In this document: positions 15,361 to 23,544 of the stretch, one piece after another
Numbering within the stretch: position 1 is the first letter of the stretch
Layout of the letters: every line of letters begins with the position of its first letter
Origin: JAEYFP01 sp964579795
GTDB taxonomy: Bacteria; Bacillota; Clostridia; Lachnospirales; Lachnospiraceae
NCBI GenBank assembly: GCA_964579795.1
Contig: CAZOHM010000020.1
Coordinates: forward strand, 1 to 48,346
DNA length: 48,346 bases
Direction of reading: 5' to 3'
Translations under genes and position numbers: made by a program
Notes under the pieces: model-generated
The model's input: the letters and a program-made list of their open reading frames with translations, nothing else
Databases searched by the model: none
What the model was told of the DNA's origin: nothing

Positions 15361-16229
15361 CAGCCTTTTTCCTTTACACTGACTCCAATACCAATTGCAT
15401 CAGGTCCAACATGGCTTCCAATGCTTAATGACAATGCATTATAGTAAACTTCGATTTCTGGAAATGCTTCCTGAACAGAATGCGTCCATTCTTCAGCATC
15501 CGACTCCTTTAAAAATGTACCGGCAGTTCCAATAATCAGCTGTTCACTCTTTACATCCGAAAATCTCGTTTCAATATCATGATGTATTGCCTCAATTATT
15601 TTTGTTTCACACTTTTTCATTCCACGTACTTTGGCAAATGCATCCAGCTTTCCACCCTGTATTGTCAAGAGTGGCTTAATATTCAAAACCGTTCCCAGTG
15701 CCGCACCTGCTGCAGTTACTCTTCCGCTTTTCTTAAGAAATTCCAGTGTGTTTACAGCAATATAAATGCTGGAACGATATGCATTTTCCTCTAATCTGTG
15801 CTTAATCTCAGAAGCATTCATACCACTCTCTGCAAGAAGCTTTGCATCTAACACAGACTGTCGCTGTGTAACAGATATCCTGTGATTATCAACAACTTCA
15901 ATTCGTCCATTATAATCTTGAGAAAGTCCAAGTGCGCTTTCACAAGAATTACTTAACCCACTTGACATGGGAACATATACAATCTCATCATATCCCTTTT
16001 CAAATATTTCATCCCACATTTCGAGCACATCACCAGGTGACGGCTGAGATGTTGTCACATTTTTTCCTGATGACAGACTACTGTAAAACAGTTCCTGTGT
16101 CAGATTCAACCCTTCAAAAAAATTCTCACCATCAATAATTACTGGCATACGCATTCTGAAGATTCCGAATCGTTCAGCCTCTGCAGCGCTTATTCCGCTG
16201 TTGCCATCTGTCATAATTGCAGTTTTCAT
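15360..16229 (-). CDS. DegV-family fatty-acid-binding protein (first of two by position)
   Basis: 289 aa DegV domain over the full length. DegV proteins bind a fatty acid; in Firmicutes the FakB members present it to the kinase FakA for phospholipid synthesis. Seen: TDGNSGIS at the start, TSQPSPGDV, MSSGLSNSCESA with the lipid-head Ser residues, KSGRVTAAGAALGTVLNIKPLL and the C-terminal SIGSHVGPDAIGIG. All are at expected spacing. It is downstream (71 bp) of a second DegV gene and coupled to the YkgJ-like gene. No fakA is in the window. Confidence 0.93.
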   Translation of the reverse strand: MKTAIMTDGNSGISAAEAERFGIFRMRMPVIIDGENFFEGLNLTQELFYSSLSSGKNVTTSQPSPGDVLEMWDEIFEKGYDEIVYVPMSSGLSNSCESALGLSQDYNGRIEVVDNHRISVTQRQSVLDAKLLAESGMNASEIKHRLEENAYRSSIYIAVNTLEFLKKSGRVTAAGAALGTVLNIKPLLTIQGGKLDAFAKVRGMKKCETKIIEAIHHDIETRFSDVKSEQLIIGTAGTFLKESDAEEWTHSVQEAFPEIEVYYNALSLSIGSHVGPDAIGIGVSVKEKG

Positions 16230-16300
16230 TAATATTTATTTCTCCTCTCGACATAAAGCCACTCTTCAGGCTGTCCAATGTTAATCAGACCGTCTCTTTG

Positions 16301-17188
16301 TTAATCGATACGCTCTCCGCCCCAGAAAAACAATGCAACTGTCCCCGGACCGGTATGACTTCCAATCGTCGTACCAATAGAATTTATTTCTACTTTTCCA
16401 TTTATTTTTTTAAATTTACTTTCAACCAAATCAGCAACTGCTCTCGCATCCTCATAGCAGGCAGACTGTGAAATATAGCATTTTCCAGAATAATCCAATC
16501 CATCAACTGCGTTTTCTTCCATCTTTTCTACAATAGCCTGTATTACTTTTCTTTTTGTTCTAATCTTAAAGCGTGGAATCAGGCGTCCAAGATTATCCAT
16601 ATTCAACAGTGGACAAATACTTAACATATTTCCAAAAAAACCTGCTGTTTTTGAAACACGACCGCCCTTAATATAAAAGGTAAGATCTGATGAAAAAAAC
16701 CAATGATGAAGCTCCAGCTTATGCTCCTGCGTCCACTTAAAAATAGACTCCAAATCCATCCCGTCATCTCTTAAATCTGCCAGCTTATCCATAATCAGAC
16801 CATATCCTGAGGAAGCACCCAGTGAATCAACAACAAGAATCTTTCTATCTGTATATTTTTCTTCAAGATTATCTCTGGCAATCATTGCAGAATTAATGGA
16901 TCCTGAAATTCCACTCGATAGACATACGTGCAAAATGTCCTTTCCTTCTTTCAAAAAGCCTTCAAAGTATGTCTCATACTCATCTGCATTTACCTGCGAT
17001 GTTTTTGTTTCGGCACCCTGTTCCATCGCTTTATAGAACTCATCAAATGGCATTGATTTTCCCAAATCATCCTCATATGACTTACCATCAAGTTCATAAT
17101 GAAAACATATATAGGAAATTGCCCTCTCTTTCATATGCTCAGCTGATAAATCTGCTGTTGAACAGCAACTCAATACATAATCACCCAT
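16301..17188 (-). CDS. DegV-family fatty-acid-binding protein (second copy)
   Basis: 295 aa DegV domain. Motifs: CCSTADLSAEHM, KTSQVNADEY, CLSSGISGSINSA, KGGRVSKTAGFFGNMLSICPLLNMD and GTTIGSHTGPGTVALFF. It is clearly diverged from the neighbouring DegV, so the two may prefer different fatty acids. The open frame extends to 17284, but the ATG at 17188 (MGDYVLSCC) fits the family start and has AAAGGA upstream. A separate promoter is likely at 17219-17247, making this the first gene of DegV-DegV-YkgJ. Confidence 0.93.
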   Translation of the reverse strand: MGDYVLSCCSTADLSAEHMKERAISYICFHYELDGKSYEDDLGKSMPFDEFYKAMEQGAETKTSQVNADEYETYFEGFLKEGKDILHVCLSSGISGSINSAMIARDNLEEKYTDRKILVVDSLGASSGYGLIMDKLADLRDDGMDLESIFKWTQEHKLELHHWFFSSDLTFYIKGGRVSKTAGFFGNMLSICPLLNMDNLGRLIPRFKIRTKRKVIQAIVEKMEENAVDGLDYSGKCYISQSACYEDARAVADLVESKFKKINGKVEINSIGTTIGSHTGPGTVALFFWGGERID

Positions 17189-17218
17189 TATTTTTCCATC
17201 CTTTCTCTGTAAAAGTTT

Positions 17219-17247
17219 ATCATTAAACATACAAAAACACAAGTCAA
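17219..17247 (-). promoter_or_regulatory. Probable promoter of the DegV-DegV-YkgJ unit
   Basis: Minus strand: TTGACT (17247-17242), 17 bases, AATGAT (17224-17219). It lies in the 102-bp gap between the last gene of the fla/che operon and the DegV gene. I see no clear terminator for the flagellar operon in that gap, so some read-through is possible. Confidence 0.45.
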
Positions 17248-17290
17248 TCACTTTTGCTGTACATGCTGTCGTAATCCACGCCAAGAAAAG

Positions 17291-17908
17291 TTATTGTCTT
17301 GTTGTAATAATCTCAGCTATAGATTCAAAATCTGCTCCCTCTGGAATCTTATGTATACCCGCACAAATTTTACTGTCATAACCATTCTGACACAGATACT
17401 TATCAAAATCCTCTGCGTTGTCAATCAAGCCACCTTTTTTCAACAGCAGACTAACAGATGAGGAACTGCTTCCATTCGCTATCTCCAACTGAAAAGAACC
17501 TGTATTCTCGCTTTCTACATCACTTGTCTGATTTTTTTGTCCTGTCAAATCAATGGATGTATTATCTGCCTTTGGCGAACTGGTTACATCTTCCGTTTTA
17601 CTATCCAAATTAGGTTTTTCAGTACCCTGATTGAATGCTTCTTTATCAGGAGCGCTTGTTTTATTATCGGAATTAACTGCATCCTTTTCAGAGTCTTCCG
17701 TTTTACTATCAGTGGATTTACTATCAGTGGCTTTATGTGAGTCAGTTGCCAGTAATACGTTATCCTTTTTTACCATTCCAAGTAATTCTGCCCGAGCTAT
17801 AATCTCTGCGTCAGTCATGGTCTGGCGTCGTCCGCCAGAAAGTCCCATCAACAATGCTGTAACAACAATTCCAATTCCAAGACCTCTTAAATAGATACTT
17901 AATTTCAT
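17291..17908 (-). CDS. Short YceG/MltG-like membrane protein without catalytic domain
   Basis: 205 aa. An N-terminal membrane segment (about 8-24, GIGIVVTALLMGLSGG) with the MTDAEIIARAELLGM motif after it, a long polar Ser/Thr/Asp/Lys linker with repeated TDSK (about 55-140), and a C-terminal domain of about 65 aa: FQLEIANGSSSSSVSLLLKK, then GLIDNAEDFDKYL and GIHKIPEGADFESIAEII. That last part resembles the LysM-like segment of YceG/MltG. The catalytic transglycosylase domain of real MltG (about 340 aa) is missing, so I would not call this an enzyme. Last gene of the fla/che operon, 5 bp after the DUF6115 gene. Confidence 0.75.
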   Translation of the reverse strand: MKLSIYLRGLGIGIVVTALLMGLSGGRRQTMTDAEIIARAELLGMVKKDNVLLATDSHKATDSKSTDSKTEDSEKDAVNSDNKTSAPDKEAFNQGTEKPNLDSKTEDVTSSPKADNTSIDLTGQKNQTSDVESENTGSFQLEIANGSSSSSVSLLLKKGGLIDNAEDFDKYLCQNGYDSKICAGIHKIPEGADFESIAEIITTRQ

Positions 17909-17913
17909 CTGTT

Positions 17914-18867
17914 CTACCTCTTATATAAATCAATTACAAGCTGTACTTCTCCAACACCTAAGCCTAGCGTTCTTGCAATTTCAACAGTATTTTTACCCTG
18001 ACGACATAGCTCCAATATTTTGTCGTTATTATTGCTGCTTCTGACATCAGACTGGCTCACAAGCTCTTCCTGTGCAGATTGTTCAAACACACTCTGTGCA
18101 ATCTTTTGCTGAAACATCTGTGCTGCAGAAAGCTTTTCCGATTCACCCCTTGATTTTTCATTTGAAGCTTTCGAAAGTCTCTCAATTCCAGACTGATTCT
18201 TCACCACGTTATCAGTATTAAATTTGGCTTGCTCAGATTTAGACAACGTCATTGGCTGAATATCCGTATTCTGCGTAATACTCTGCACAGAAGGTTTCTG
18301 CTCGGCCTTCATATCAATAATCAAGGTTCCATTCTGATTCTGCTGTCCCATACTATGCACAAAAGTATTCGCTTTATCTGTCCCCACTGATTTATTTCTG
18401 GAAACAGAAATAACATTCAGATTTTTTCTAAGTATTTCTGTTGTTGTTTGTGCTGTCTCCGAAACCGTTTCCACTTCTTTCGCTGTTGCCTCGGCTTTTC
18501 GCATAATGTTTTTCAAGTCGACTTGTTTATCACTCAGCATATCATATAAAAACATCACTTCTTTATGGCTCTTATTGATTTCTTCCATAATTGTATCAGA
18601 ATACTCATTCACTGCCATAATTTTTTCATTGGAAATTTTTTCAAGTGAGCGTTCTGTTTTTTGCACAGCATACTCAACAGTCTCATTTGTTGCTTCATTT
18701 ACACGAAGCTTCATACTGTCAAGTTCCTTCTCCATTATTCTTCTGACTTCTTCTTTTTCTTTTTCCTTTTCCTTCGGACTCTTTGCTGGCGTTCGATTTG
18801 GAAGTAAAAAGCTGATTACAAAAATAATCACTCCTAATAAAAGGAGTGCTATTTCCATAGGGGTCAT
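17914..18867 (-). CDS. DUF6115-like coiled-coil membrane protein (possible SwrB counterpart)
   Basis: 317 aa. N-terminal membrane helix (about 5-22), a highly charged lysine/glutamate stretch, an extended coiled coil to about 150, a disordered middle part, and a C-terminal helix-turn-helix-like module ending ILELCRQGKNTVEIARTLGLGVGEVQLVIDL. This layout (one membrane helix, coiled coil, small C-terminal module) and the position just downstream of the flagellar sigma gene match B. subtilis SwrB, which activates the flagellar export gate. Homology to SwrB is my inference from layout and position. ATG at 18867 with GAGGAG upstream. Confidence 0.7.
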   Translation of the reverse strand: MTPMEIALLLLGVIIFVISFLLPNRTPAKSPKEKEKEKEEVRRIMEKELDSMKLRVNEATNETVEYAVQKTERSLEKISNEKIMAVNEYSDTIMEEINKSHKEVMFLYDMLSDKQVDLKNIMRKAEATAKEVETVSETAQTTTEILRKNLNVISVSRNKSVGTDKANTFVHSMGQQNQNGTLIIDMKAEQKPSVQSITQNTDIQPMTLSKSEQAKFNTDNVVKNQSGIERLSKASNEKSRGESEKLSAAQMFQQKIAQSVFEQSAQEELVSQSDVRSSNNNDKILELCRQGKNTVEIARTLGLGVGEVQLVIDLYKR

Positions 18868-18884
18868 ATGTGTATTCTCCTCTA

Positions 18885-19196
18885 TTATATTTTAATATCA
18901 AACCCATGCATGCTCTTGGCAACTACCTTCTCTCCCGGTTCCTGAGACTTTTTCTTGACATTCTTGCGCAAATTGAAGTATTCATTTTTTCCCTTCTCTT
19001 TGGCATCATGGCGCGTATTTGATTTATCACTATTATCCGCTTCACGTACGGTCCTAAGATTTTGCTCCTGTTTTTGTTCAAGCTTATTATGAAAATTCAA
19101 ATTATCAAATTCACTTCTGGTTTCTTCATTCTGACGTATTGTAGAAATATCCTGTGTTCTTGAAATCATTCCATTCGTTTCAATAGGACTAATCAT
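18885..19196 (-). CDS. Small unknown protein of the flagellar operon
   Basis: 103 aa, very polar and basic at the C-terminus, no membrane segment or signal peptide, probably largely disordered. N-terminus MISPIETNGMISRTQDIS. I do not recognise a family. The ATG at 19196 is preferred, since GGGAGG lies a few bases upstream and the longer frame would need a TTG inside that site. It is 27 bp after the FapA-like gene and 17 bp before the DUF6115-like gene, so it is very likely translated with the flagellar operon. Confidence 0.7.
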   Translation of the reverse strand: MISPIETNGMISRTQDISTIRQNEETRSEFDNLNFHNKLEQKQEQNLRTVREADNSDKSNTRHDAKEKGKNEYFNLRKNVKKKSQEPGEKVVAKSMHGFDIKI

Positions 19197-19223
19197 AATA
19201 CACCCTCCCAACTAAAGCCTGTG

Positions 19224-20822
19224 TTAAAATCCTTTTATACGCACATCTGCTCCCTCTTTTACAAGGCGGCTATGTTGAATTGTATTCGTAACATTCAACA
19301 CTGCTTCGCTAATAGTAATCTTTGTTCCCGGGTAAATAAACTCAGATACTTTTACTATTGATTCTGTTTTTAATACGTCTGCAGAACTACTCCAATTATC
19401 AATCTCAGACATCTTCTGTTCAAGTTCCGGTCTTAATTTACTATATTGATCTGACAACTGTTTAAAATATCGAATCTGCTCTGGTGTAAGCTTGTCTCCC
19501 CGCTTTATTCTTGTTTTCACGGTTTGCAGTATTGGCTCAATCTGGGCAATCTCTTTCTTAATTGTAGTAACCTCCTGTTGAAGTGCATTCAATTGGTTCT
19601 TAACAGATGGATCTACACCAACTTCAATTTCCGTATCAGCTCCCATTGATGAGCCAATTACTCTTGCGCTGACGGTACCAAGTGAACGTATGGATCCTCC
19701 TGTAATAAAGCCCTTTTTACCTGTCACCTCAACATCTCCAGTTGCAGTAACATTACTATGTAAAATTGCTTCTGCATGTACATATCCACCTGCCGATATG
19801 GAAGCGTTTTCAATAAATTTTGCTACTATATTTCCATCTGCCTGTAACTTTCCGCGACCCATGCCATTCATTCCACTGGTAATGATAATATCTCCCTGTG
19901 CCTGTATTAATGCACCTTCGACTATACCGCGCACTTCTACATTGCCTTCTGCATGTACACTAAAGCCAGCCTTGACATTTCCCATTACAACAACATTTCC
20001 ATTGTAATCAATATTACCGGTTGATGTATCTACATCAGTCACCTCATAAACATCTGTTACAAAGACCTTATCATCCGTCAATGTCACATGTCCGTTTACT
20101 TGTGAAATCAAAGCAAGACCATCTGGTGAAAGTTCAATATTTCTTCCAAACTTCAGAATTAACTTTCTAACATCTTTTGGTGAAATATTTTCTCCTAAAA
20201 CATTCTGCCCAGGTACTCCAGGCTGTTCCGGTGTCAATCTGGCAAGTTCCTGTCCAATTGTACACTTACTGATAATGTTCAGATTATAAAAATCAACTGT
20301 TCCATCACTGTTTAATGAAGGTTTTGTATTAGGATTTGTATTAAAGAAATATTCAATTGATGCATCCGTCCCCTGCACAACAGGTTTTCCTTTTGCAATT
20401 ACATAATCTGTACAATAATGCTTATTTGATAAATAAGCCGATATAACATTCTCGTCTATTCCTACCTGTACTCCTTTAAATTTTAAACTGGCAACTATCT
20501 CATCTTTTGTTAAAGATGCTCCTAAATTTGAACAAGGATAAAACCTGGCAGTTGCCATCATCTTATCTGCAGAAATATTAATAATAAATGTTTCTGCCTC
20601 CGGTAAGCCTTTTTCATTTTTGATTTTTACACTTGTTGGTCCTGTTAAATTCATTAACGCCTTGTTTAGCGTAATAACATCTACTGTATAATTTTTCGAT
20701 GCCAAATAGGTTCTTATTTCTTCCAAAGAAACCGGCTCTCCATCACCAACTTGTGGAAACAGTTCAATATATGTTCCATCATCTTCCATATGTAATTTAA
20801 AATATCCATTTGTTGCGCCCAT
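19224..20822 (-). CDS. FapA/DUF342-family polymer-like protein
   Basis: 532 aa. An N-terminal mixed domain (to about 170), then a right-handed beta-helix (about 180-400) with repeats like GNVVVMGNVKAGFSVHAEGN and ISAGGYVHAEAIL, then a coiled coil (about 410-475) and a short C-terminal strand domain. It matches the DUF342 (FapA) family, whose beta-helix resembles that of bactofilins and MinC. The function is unclear; homologues occur in many Clostridia beside the flagellar sigma gene, as here (15 bp after it). ATG at 20822 with a GGGGGTATT leader. Confidence 0.85.
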   Translation of the reverse strand: MGATNGYFKLHMEDDGTYIELFPQVGDGEPVSLEEIRTYLASKNYTVDVITLNKALMNLTGPTSVKIKNEKGLPEAETFIINISADKMMATARFYPCSNLGASLTKDEIVASLKFKGVQVGIDENVISAYLSNKHYCTDYVIAKGKPVVQGTDASIEYFFNTNPNTKPSLNSDGTVDFYNLNIISKCTIGQELARLTPEQPGVPGQNVLGENISPKDVRKLILKFGRNIELSPDGLALISQVNGHVTLTDDKVFVTDVYEVTDVDTSTGNIDYNGNVVVMGNVKAGFSVHAEGNVEVRGIVEGALIQAQGDIIITSGMNGMGRGKLQADGNIVAKFIENASISAGGYVHAEAILHSNVTATGDVEVTGKKGFITGGSIRSLGTVSARVIGSSMGADTEIEVGVDPSVKNQLNALQQEVTTIKKEIAQIEPILQTVKTRIKRGDKLTPEQIRYFKQLSDQYSKLRPELEQKMSEIDNWSSSADVLKTESIVKVSEFIYPGTKITISEAVLNVTNTIQHSRLVKEGADVRIKGF

Positions 20823-20837
20823 AATACCCCCATTAAC

Positions 20838-21602
20838 TTAATGTTCCAATAACCCCATATATTTTCCCATTTTTGTTTTCATTTTTTGTAATCCCTTAGT
20901 ATGAAGCTGTGATATTCGTGATTCTGAAACCTCCAAAATATTACTGATTTCCTTCAAAGTTAAATCTTCATAATAATATAGCAGGATTACTTTTCTTTCT
21001 TTTTCTGTAAGCTGCTCCAGTGCCTCTGACAGCACCTTCTTTAGTTCTTCTTTTTCTATGACTTCTTCAGGACGCTCAATCTTCGAAGAGATTCCCTTAC
21101 TGTCAGCAACATCACTTCCCTGCTCCACAAACTCATCCAGAGAAACTAAATTTGTCACCTTCATTTGTGACTGCCAGTCATCATACTCGCTTGAGCTGAT
21201 TCCAAGTTTCTCGGCAATTTGTTCATCTGTAGCAGATTTTCCTGTAGTAAGTTCAATCTCCTTTATCACCGTCGCGATTTTCTTCTGACGCTGACGTACA
21301 GTACGTGGAATCCAGTCCATCTTTCTAATCTGATCTAAAATAGCTCCACGAATTCGCAGGCTTGCATAAGTCTCGAACTTTACTGCCTTCATGGAATCAA
21401 ATTTATCAATAGCGTCAATTAATCCAAAAATTCCATAGCTGACAAGATCATCATATTCTACATTATATCCAAGATACATAGATAACCGTCCTGCGACCAA
21501 TTTTACGAGTGGTGCATACTCTAATATGATTTTTTCTCGTAATTCAGGAGTCGGATTATTTGCATATTCGGCCCACATTTTTAGTTTTGCAGTATCTTCC
21601 AT
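20838..21602 (-). CDS. sigD: Flagellar sigma factor (FliA/WhiG/SigD family)
   Basis: Sigma-28 type RNA polymerase subunit that transcribes late flagellar genes. 254 aa. Region 2 (about 20-95: LVKLVAGRL, YDDLVSYGIFGLIDAIDKFD, FETYASLRIRGAILDQIRKMDW), region 3 (about 100-160) and region 4 with the helix-turn-helix LTLKEISNILEVSESRISQLHTKGL near the C-terminus are all present. The ATG at 21602 is preferred: GGAGGGG precedes it, and the longer frame begins with TTG inside that site. In the operon between the small membrane protein and FapA-like gene, as in B. subtilis where sigD is near the end. Late genes it controls are not in the window. Confidence 0.94.
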   Translation of the reverse strand: MEDTAKLKMWAEYANNPTPELREKIILEYAPLVKLVAGRLSMYLGYNVEYDDLVSYGIFGLIDAIDKFDSMKAVKFETYASLRIRGAILDQIRKMDWIPRTVRQRQKKIATVIKEIELTTGKSATDEQIAEKLGISSSEYDDWQSQMKVTNLVSLDEFVEQGSDVADSKGISSKIERPEEVIEKEELKKVLSEALEQLTEKERKVILLYYYEDLTLKEISNILEVSESRISQLHTKGLQKMKTKMGKYMGLLEH

Positions 21603-21620
21603 GTTCCCCTCCAACTACAA

Positions 21621-21908
21621 TCAAACCCCTTCGTTATTTTCAGCCTCCTGCTTTTCTGTCTCTTCAGACTCCTCACTTTCTACCTGTTTTTCAACAACTT
21701 CCCCTTCGTCGTTTACAGCATTTTCATCAGGCATACGAAAAGAATCAAATATTTTTTTAACTATAACACCTATTACAAGAAAAACAAGCAGCACCCCAAA
21801 TAAGACCGTCAGCATATCTTTCAAATTGTAATGATTCAGGTATGTTACAATACAAACCACTGCACCGGCAAGCAGCATAATCAATGCCGGAATTTTTTTT
21901 GTATTCAT
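21621..21908 (-). CDS. Small two-helix membrane protein of unknown function
   Basis: 95 aa. Two hydrophobic helices (about 6-24 and 33-52) and an acidic C-terminal tail rich in E (EKQVESEESEETEK). I do not recognise a family. It lies 28 bp after cheD and 18 bp before sigD. A gene at this place is not part of the B. subtilis layout. An accessory motility or stress role is possible; nothing in the sequence tells which. Confidence 0.72.
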   Translation of the reverse strand: MNTKKIPALIMLLAGAVVCIVTYLNHYNLKDMLTVLFGVLLVFLVIGVIVKKIFDSFRMPDENAVNDEGEVVEKQVESEESEETEKQEAENNEGV

Positions 21909-21936
21909 TCTGATTCCCAGCCTTATCCCTTGTTGT

Positions 21937-22422
21937 TTAAATCGTCTTAATATCCCGTCCTACTGCTTTAATAATAAAGTTTCCGGTTTCGGGATAAAAT
22001 TCAACAGTACGTCCATAATTTGCCCCAGTATCCTGAGCCAGAATCGGAATTCTCATTTCTTTAAGAATTTTAATAACTGCCTCTACATTTCGTTCACCAA
22101 CTGCAACAAGCTCTGATTTATTCTGAAACGCAAACATCTGCGCACCACCAGCAATTTTTGCAACCAGTCTCGAACGAACGCCGCCTGCCTGTACAATAAT
22201 TCTGACAAGCTCCGCGACACCCGTATCTGCAAACTTTGGAATATGTGAATTGTTTTGAATTTTAGTACTGTCTGGCAGCATGATATGTGCCAGTCCACCA
22301 ATTTTACTATTGGGGTCTCTGATTGCGATTCCAACACAAGAACCTAAGCCCAAAGTCGTAATTGCATCTGGGCTCTTACATAATTTCAGATCCGCCATTC
22401 CCACTTTTATCATTTCGCTCAT
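21937..22422 (-). CDS. cheD: Chemoreceptor glutamine deamidase CheD
   Basis: Deamidates glutamines of chemoreceptors and, in the Bacillus scheme, exchanges between receptors and CheC. 161 aa. Catalytic Cys29 in GLGSCVGI and His46 in GGLAHIMLP are present, as is YGRTVEFYPETG near the end. The frame starting at 22449 would use TTG; the ATG at 22422 (MSEMIKVGM) is the normal start, with a weak GGGCGG upstream. It follows cheC by 16 bp, the usual pair. Confidence 0.95.
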   Translation of the reverse strand: MSEMIKVGMADLKLCKSPDAITTLGLGSCVGIAIRDPNSKIGGLAHIMLPDSTKIQNNSHIPKFADTGVAELVRIIVQAGGVRSRLVAKIAGGAQMFAFQNKSELVAVGERNVEAVIKILKEMRIPILAQDTGANYGRTVEFYPETGNFIIKAVGRDIKTI

Positions 22423-22438
22423 ATTGTCCGCCCATAGC

Positions 22439-23053
22439 TTACATCCCAAGGGATGTTAGAATTTTGTCATAAGATTCCAAATCAGGTACAAGAATAAAGT
22501 ATCCGTCAAGCTTTACATCATCAGAAAACGCTGTCTGAATCAGCAGAATTTTATCACCCAATGTTCCAAACTCTATCGCCGGTACACTTAGAATTGCTCC
22601 CAGCATATCCACACTGATATCCGGTACTGAAGAAATGATTTTTAAATTGGTTAACATTGACAACGATGATAAATAGGATCCCGTTATTATATTTCCAATC
22701 TCCTTCAACGCCGATACTTCCATTTCTGAAAAAGCACCTGTTCCAATCTCTGGAGCGCCCATCAGTTTTGCAATTAGTGTTCTTGCAGACTTTTCTTCCA
22801 GTAAGAACATGATACTGCCGGAAATATCACCTTCGACTACCTGATAAATACCGGTCATGATCTGTTCTTCTCCACCCATTGCTTCGCCGACTTCAGAGAA
22901 CTCCAGTAAAGCAACTTTCGGAACCTTCATATCCAGTTTTGTATCAAGCATCTGTGCTAATGCAGTTGTGGCATTTCCCGCTCCTATGTTTCCAATTTCT
23001 TTCAGGACATCAAAATATGCCCCTTCCATATTGTCTAAATCTACTTTTGCCAT
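22439..23053 (-). CDS. cheC: CheY-phosphate phosphatase CheC
   Basis: 204 aa. Two active-site-like motifs of the CYX phosphatase family: KEIGNIGAGNA (E19, N22) and KEIGNIITGS (E118, N121). CheC removes phosphate from CheY-P and its activity is raised by CheD, encoded next. In the operon, 13 bp after cheW. Together with FliY, which has the same motifs, it gives two routes for CheY-P removal. Confidence 0.95.
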   Translation of the reverse strand: MAKVDLDNMEGAYFDVLKEIGNIGAGNATTALAQMLDTKLDMKVPKVALLEFSEVGEAMGGEEQIMTGIYQVVEGDISGSIMFLLEEKSARTLIAKLMGAPEIGTGAFSEMEVSALKEIGNIITGSYLSSLSMLTNLKIISSVPDISVDMLGAILSVPAIEFGTLGDKILLIQTAFSDDVKLDGYFILVPDLESYDKILTSLGM

Positions 23054-23066
23054 ACATTCTACCTCA

Positions 23067-23531
23067 TTATACTATTTCTTTATCTGATATGACTGTGTTC
23101 AACTCCAATAACGAAATCAGATTCTCACCACATTTTCCAATACCATTAATATATGAAGTATCATTTGCTTTGGAATTTCTAACTGTTGTTTCTATACTGC
23201 TCTCATCAAGCGTCACAACCTCCTTTACCTCATCAACAACGATTCCTATTGGAGCATTTGGTTCAAGCTTAATAATAATAATTCTCGTCTTATTTGTTGT
23301 TTCATCCGCATCAAGATTCATTTTAAGACGAAGGCTCATAACAGGTACAACCTCACCTCTTAAATTAATTACGCCTTTAAAATATGGCTGTACTTTTGGT
23401 ACTCGTGTTATCTTCTGCATACGAACAATATTTTCAACATACTTTATGTCGATACCATACTGCTCCTCGCCAATTTTAATTACAATATATTGAGTTGTTT
23501 CATAATCTGTAACTGTTCCTAAAGCATCCAT
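23067..23531 (-). CDS. cheW: Chemotaxis coupling protein CheW
   Basis: 154 aa, one CheW domain (SH3-like). Adaptor that joins chemoreceptors to CheA. Seen: IVIKIGEEQYGIDIKYVENIVR at the start, VINLRGEVVPVMSLR and a C-terminal IGIVVDEVKEVV, typical of CheW. 13 bp after cheA. No second CheW or CheV gene is seen in the window. Confidence 0.95.
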   Translation of the reverse strand: MDALGTVTDYETTQYIVIKIGEEQYGIDIKYVENIVRMQKITRVPKVQPYFKGVINLRGEVVPVMSLRLKMNLDADETTNKTRIIIIKLEPNAPIGIVVDEVKEVVTLDESSIETTVRNSKANDTSYINGIGKCGENLISLLELNTVISDKEIV

Positions 23532-23544
23532 TTTTATACCCCCT

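Noticed and set aside
17291..17908. Naming the last operon gene an endolytic transglycosylase MltG
   Set aside because: The catalytic domain is absent; similarity is limited to the small LysM-like segment.
22879..23493. 204-aa plus-strand open frame
   Set aside because: Antisense to cheC and cheW, spanning their junction; no ribosome binding site and no recognisable domain.
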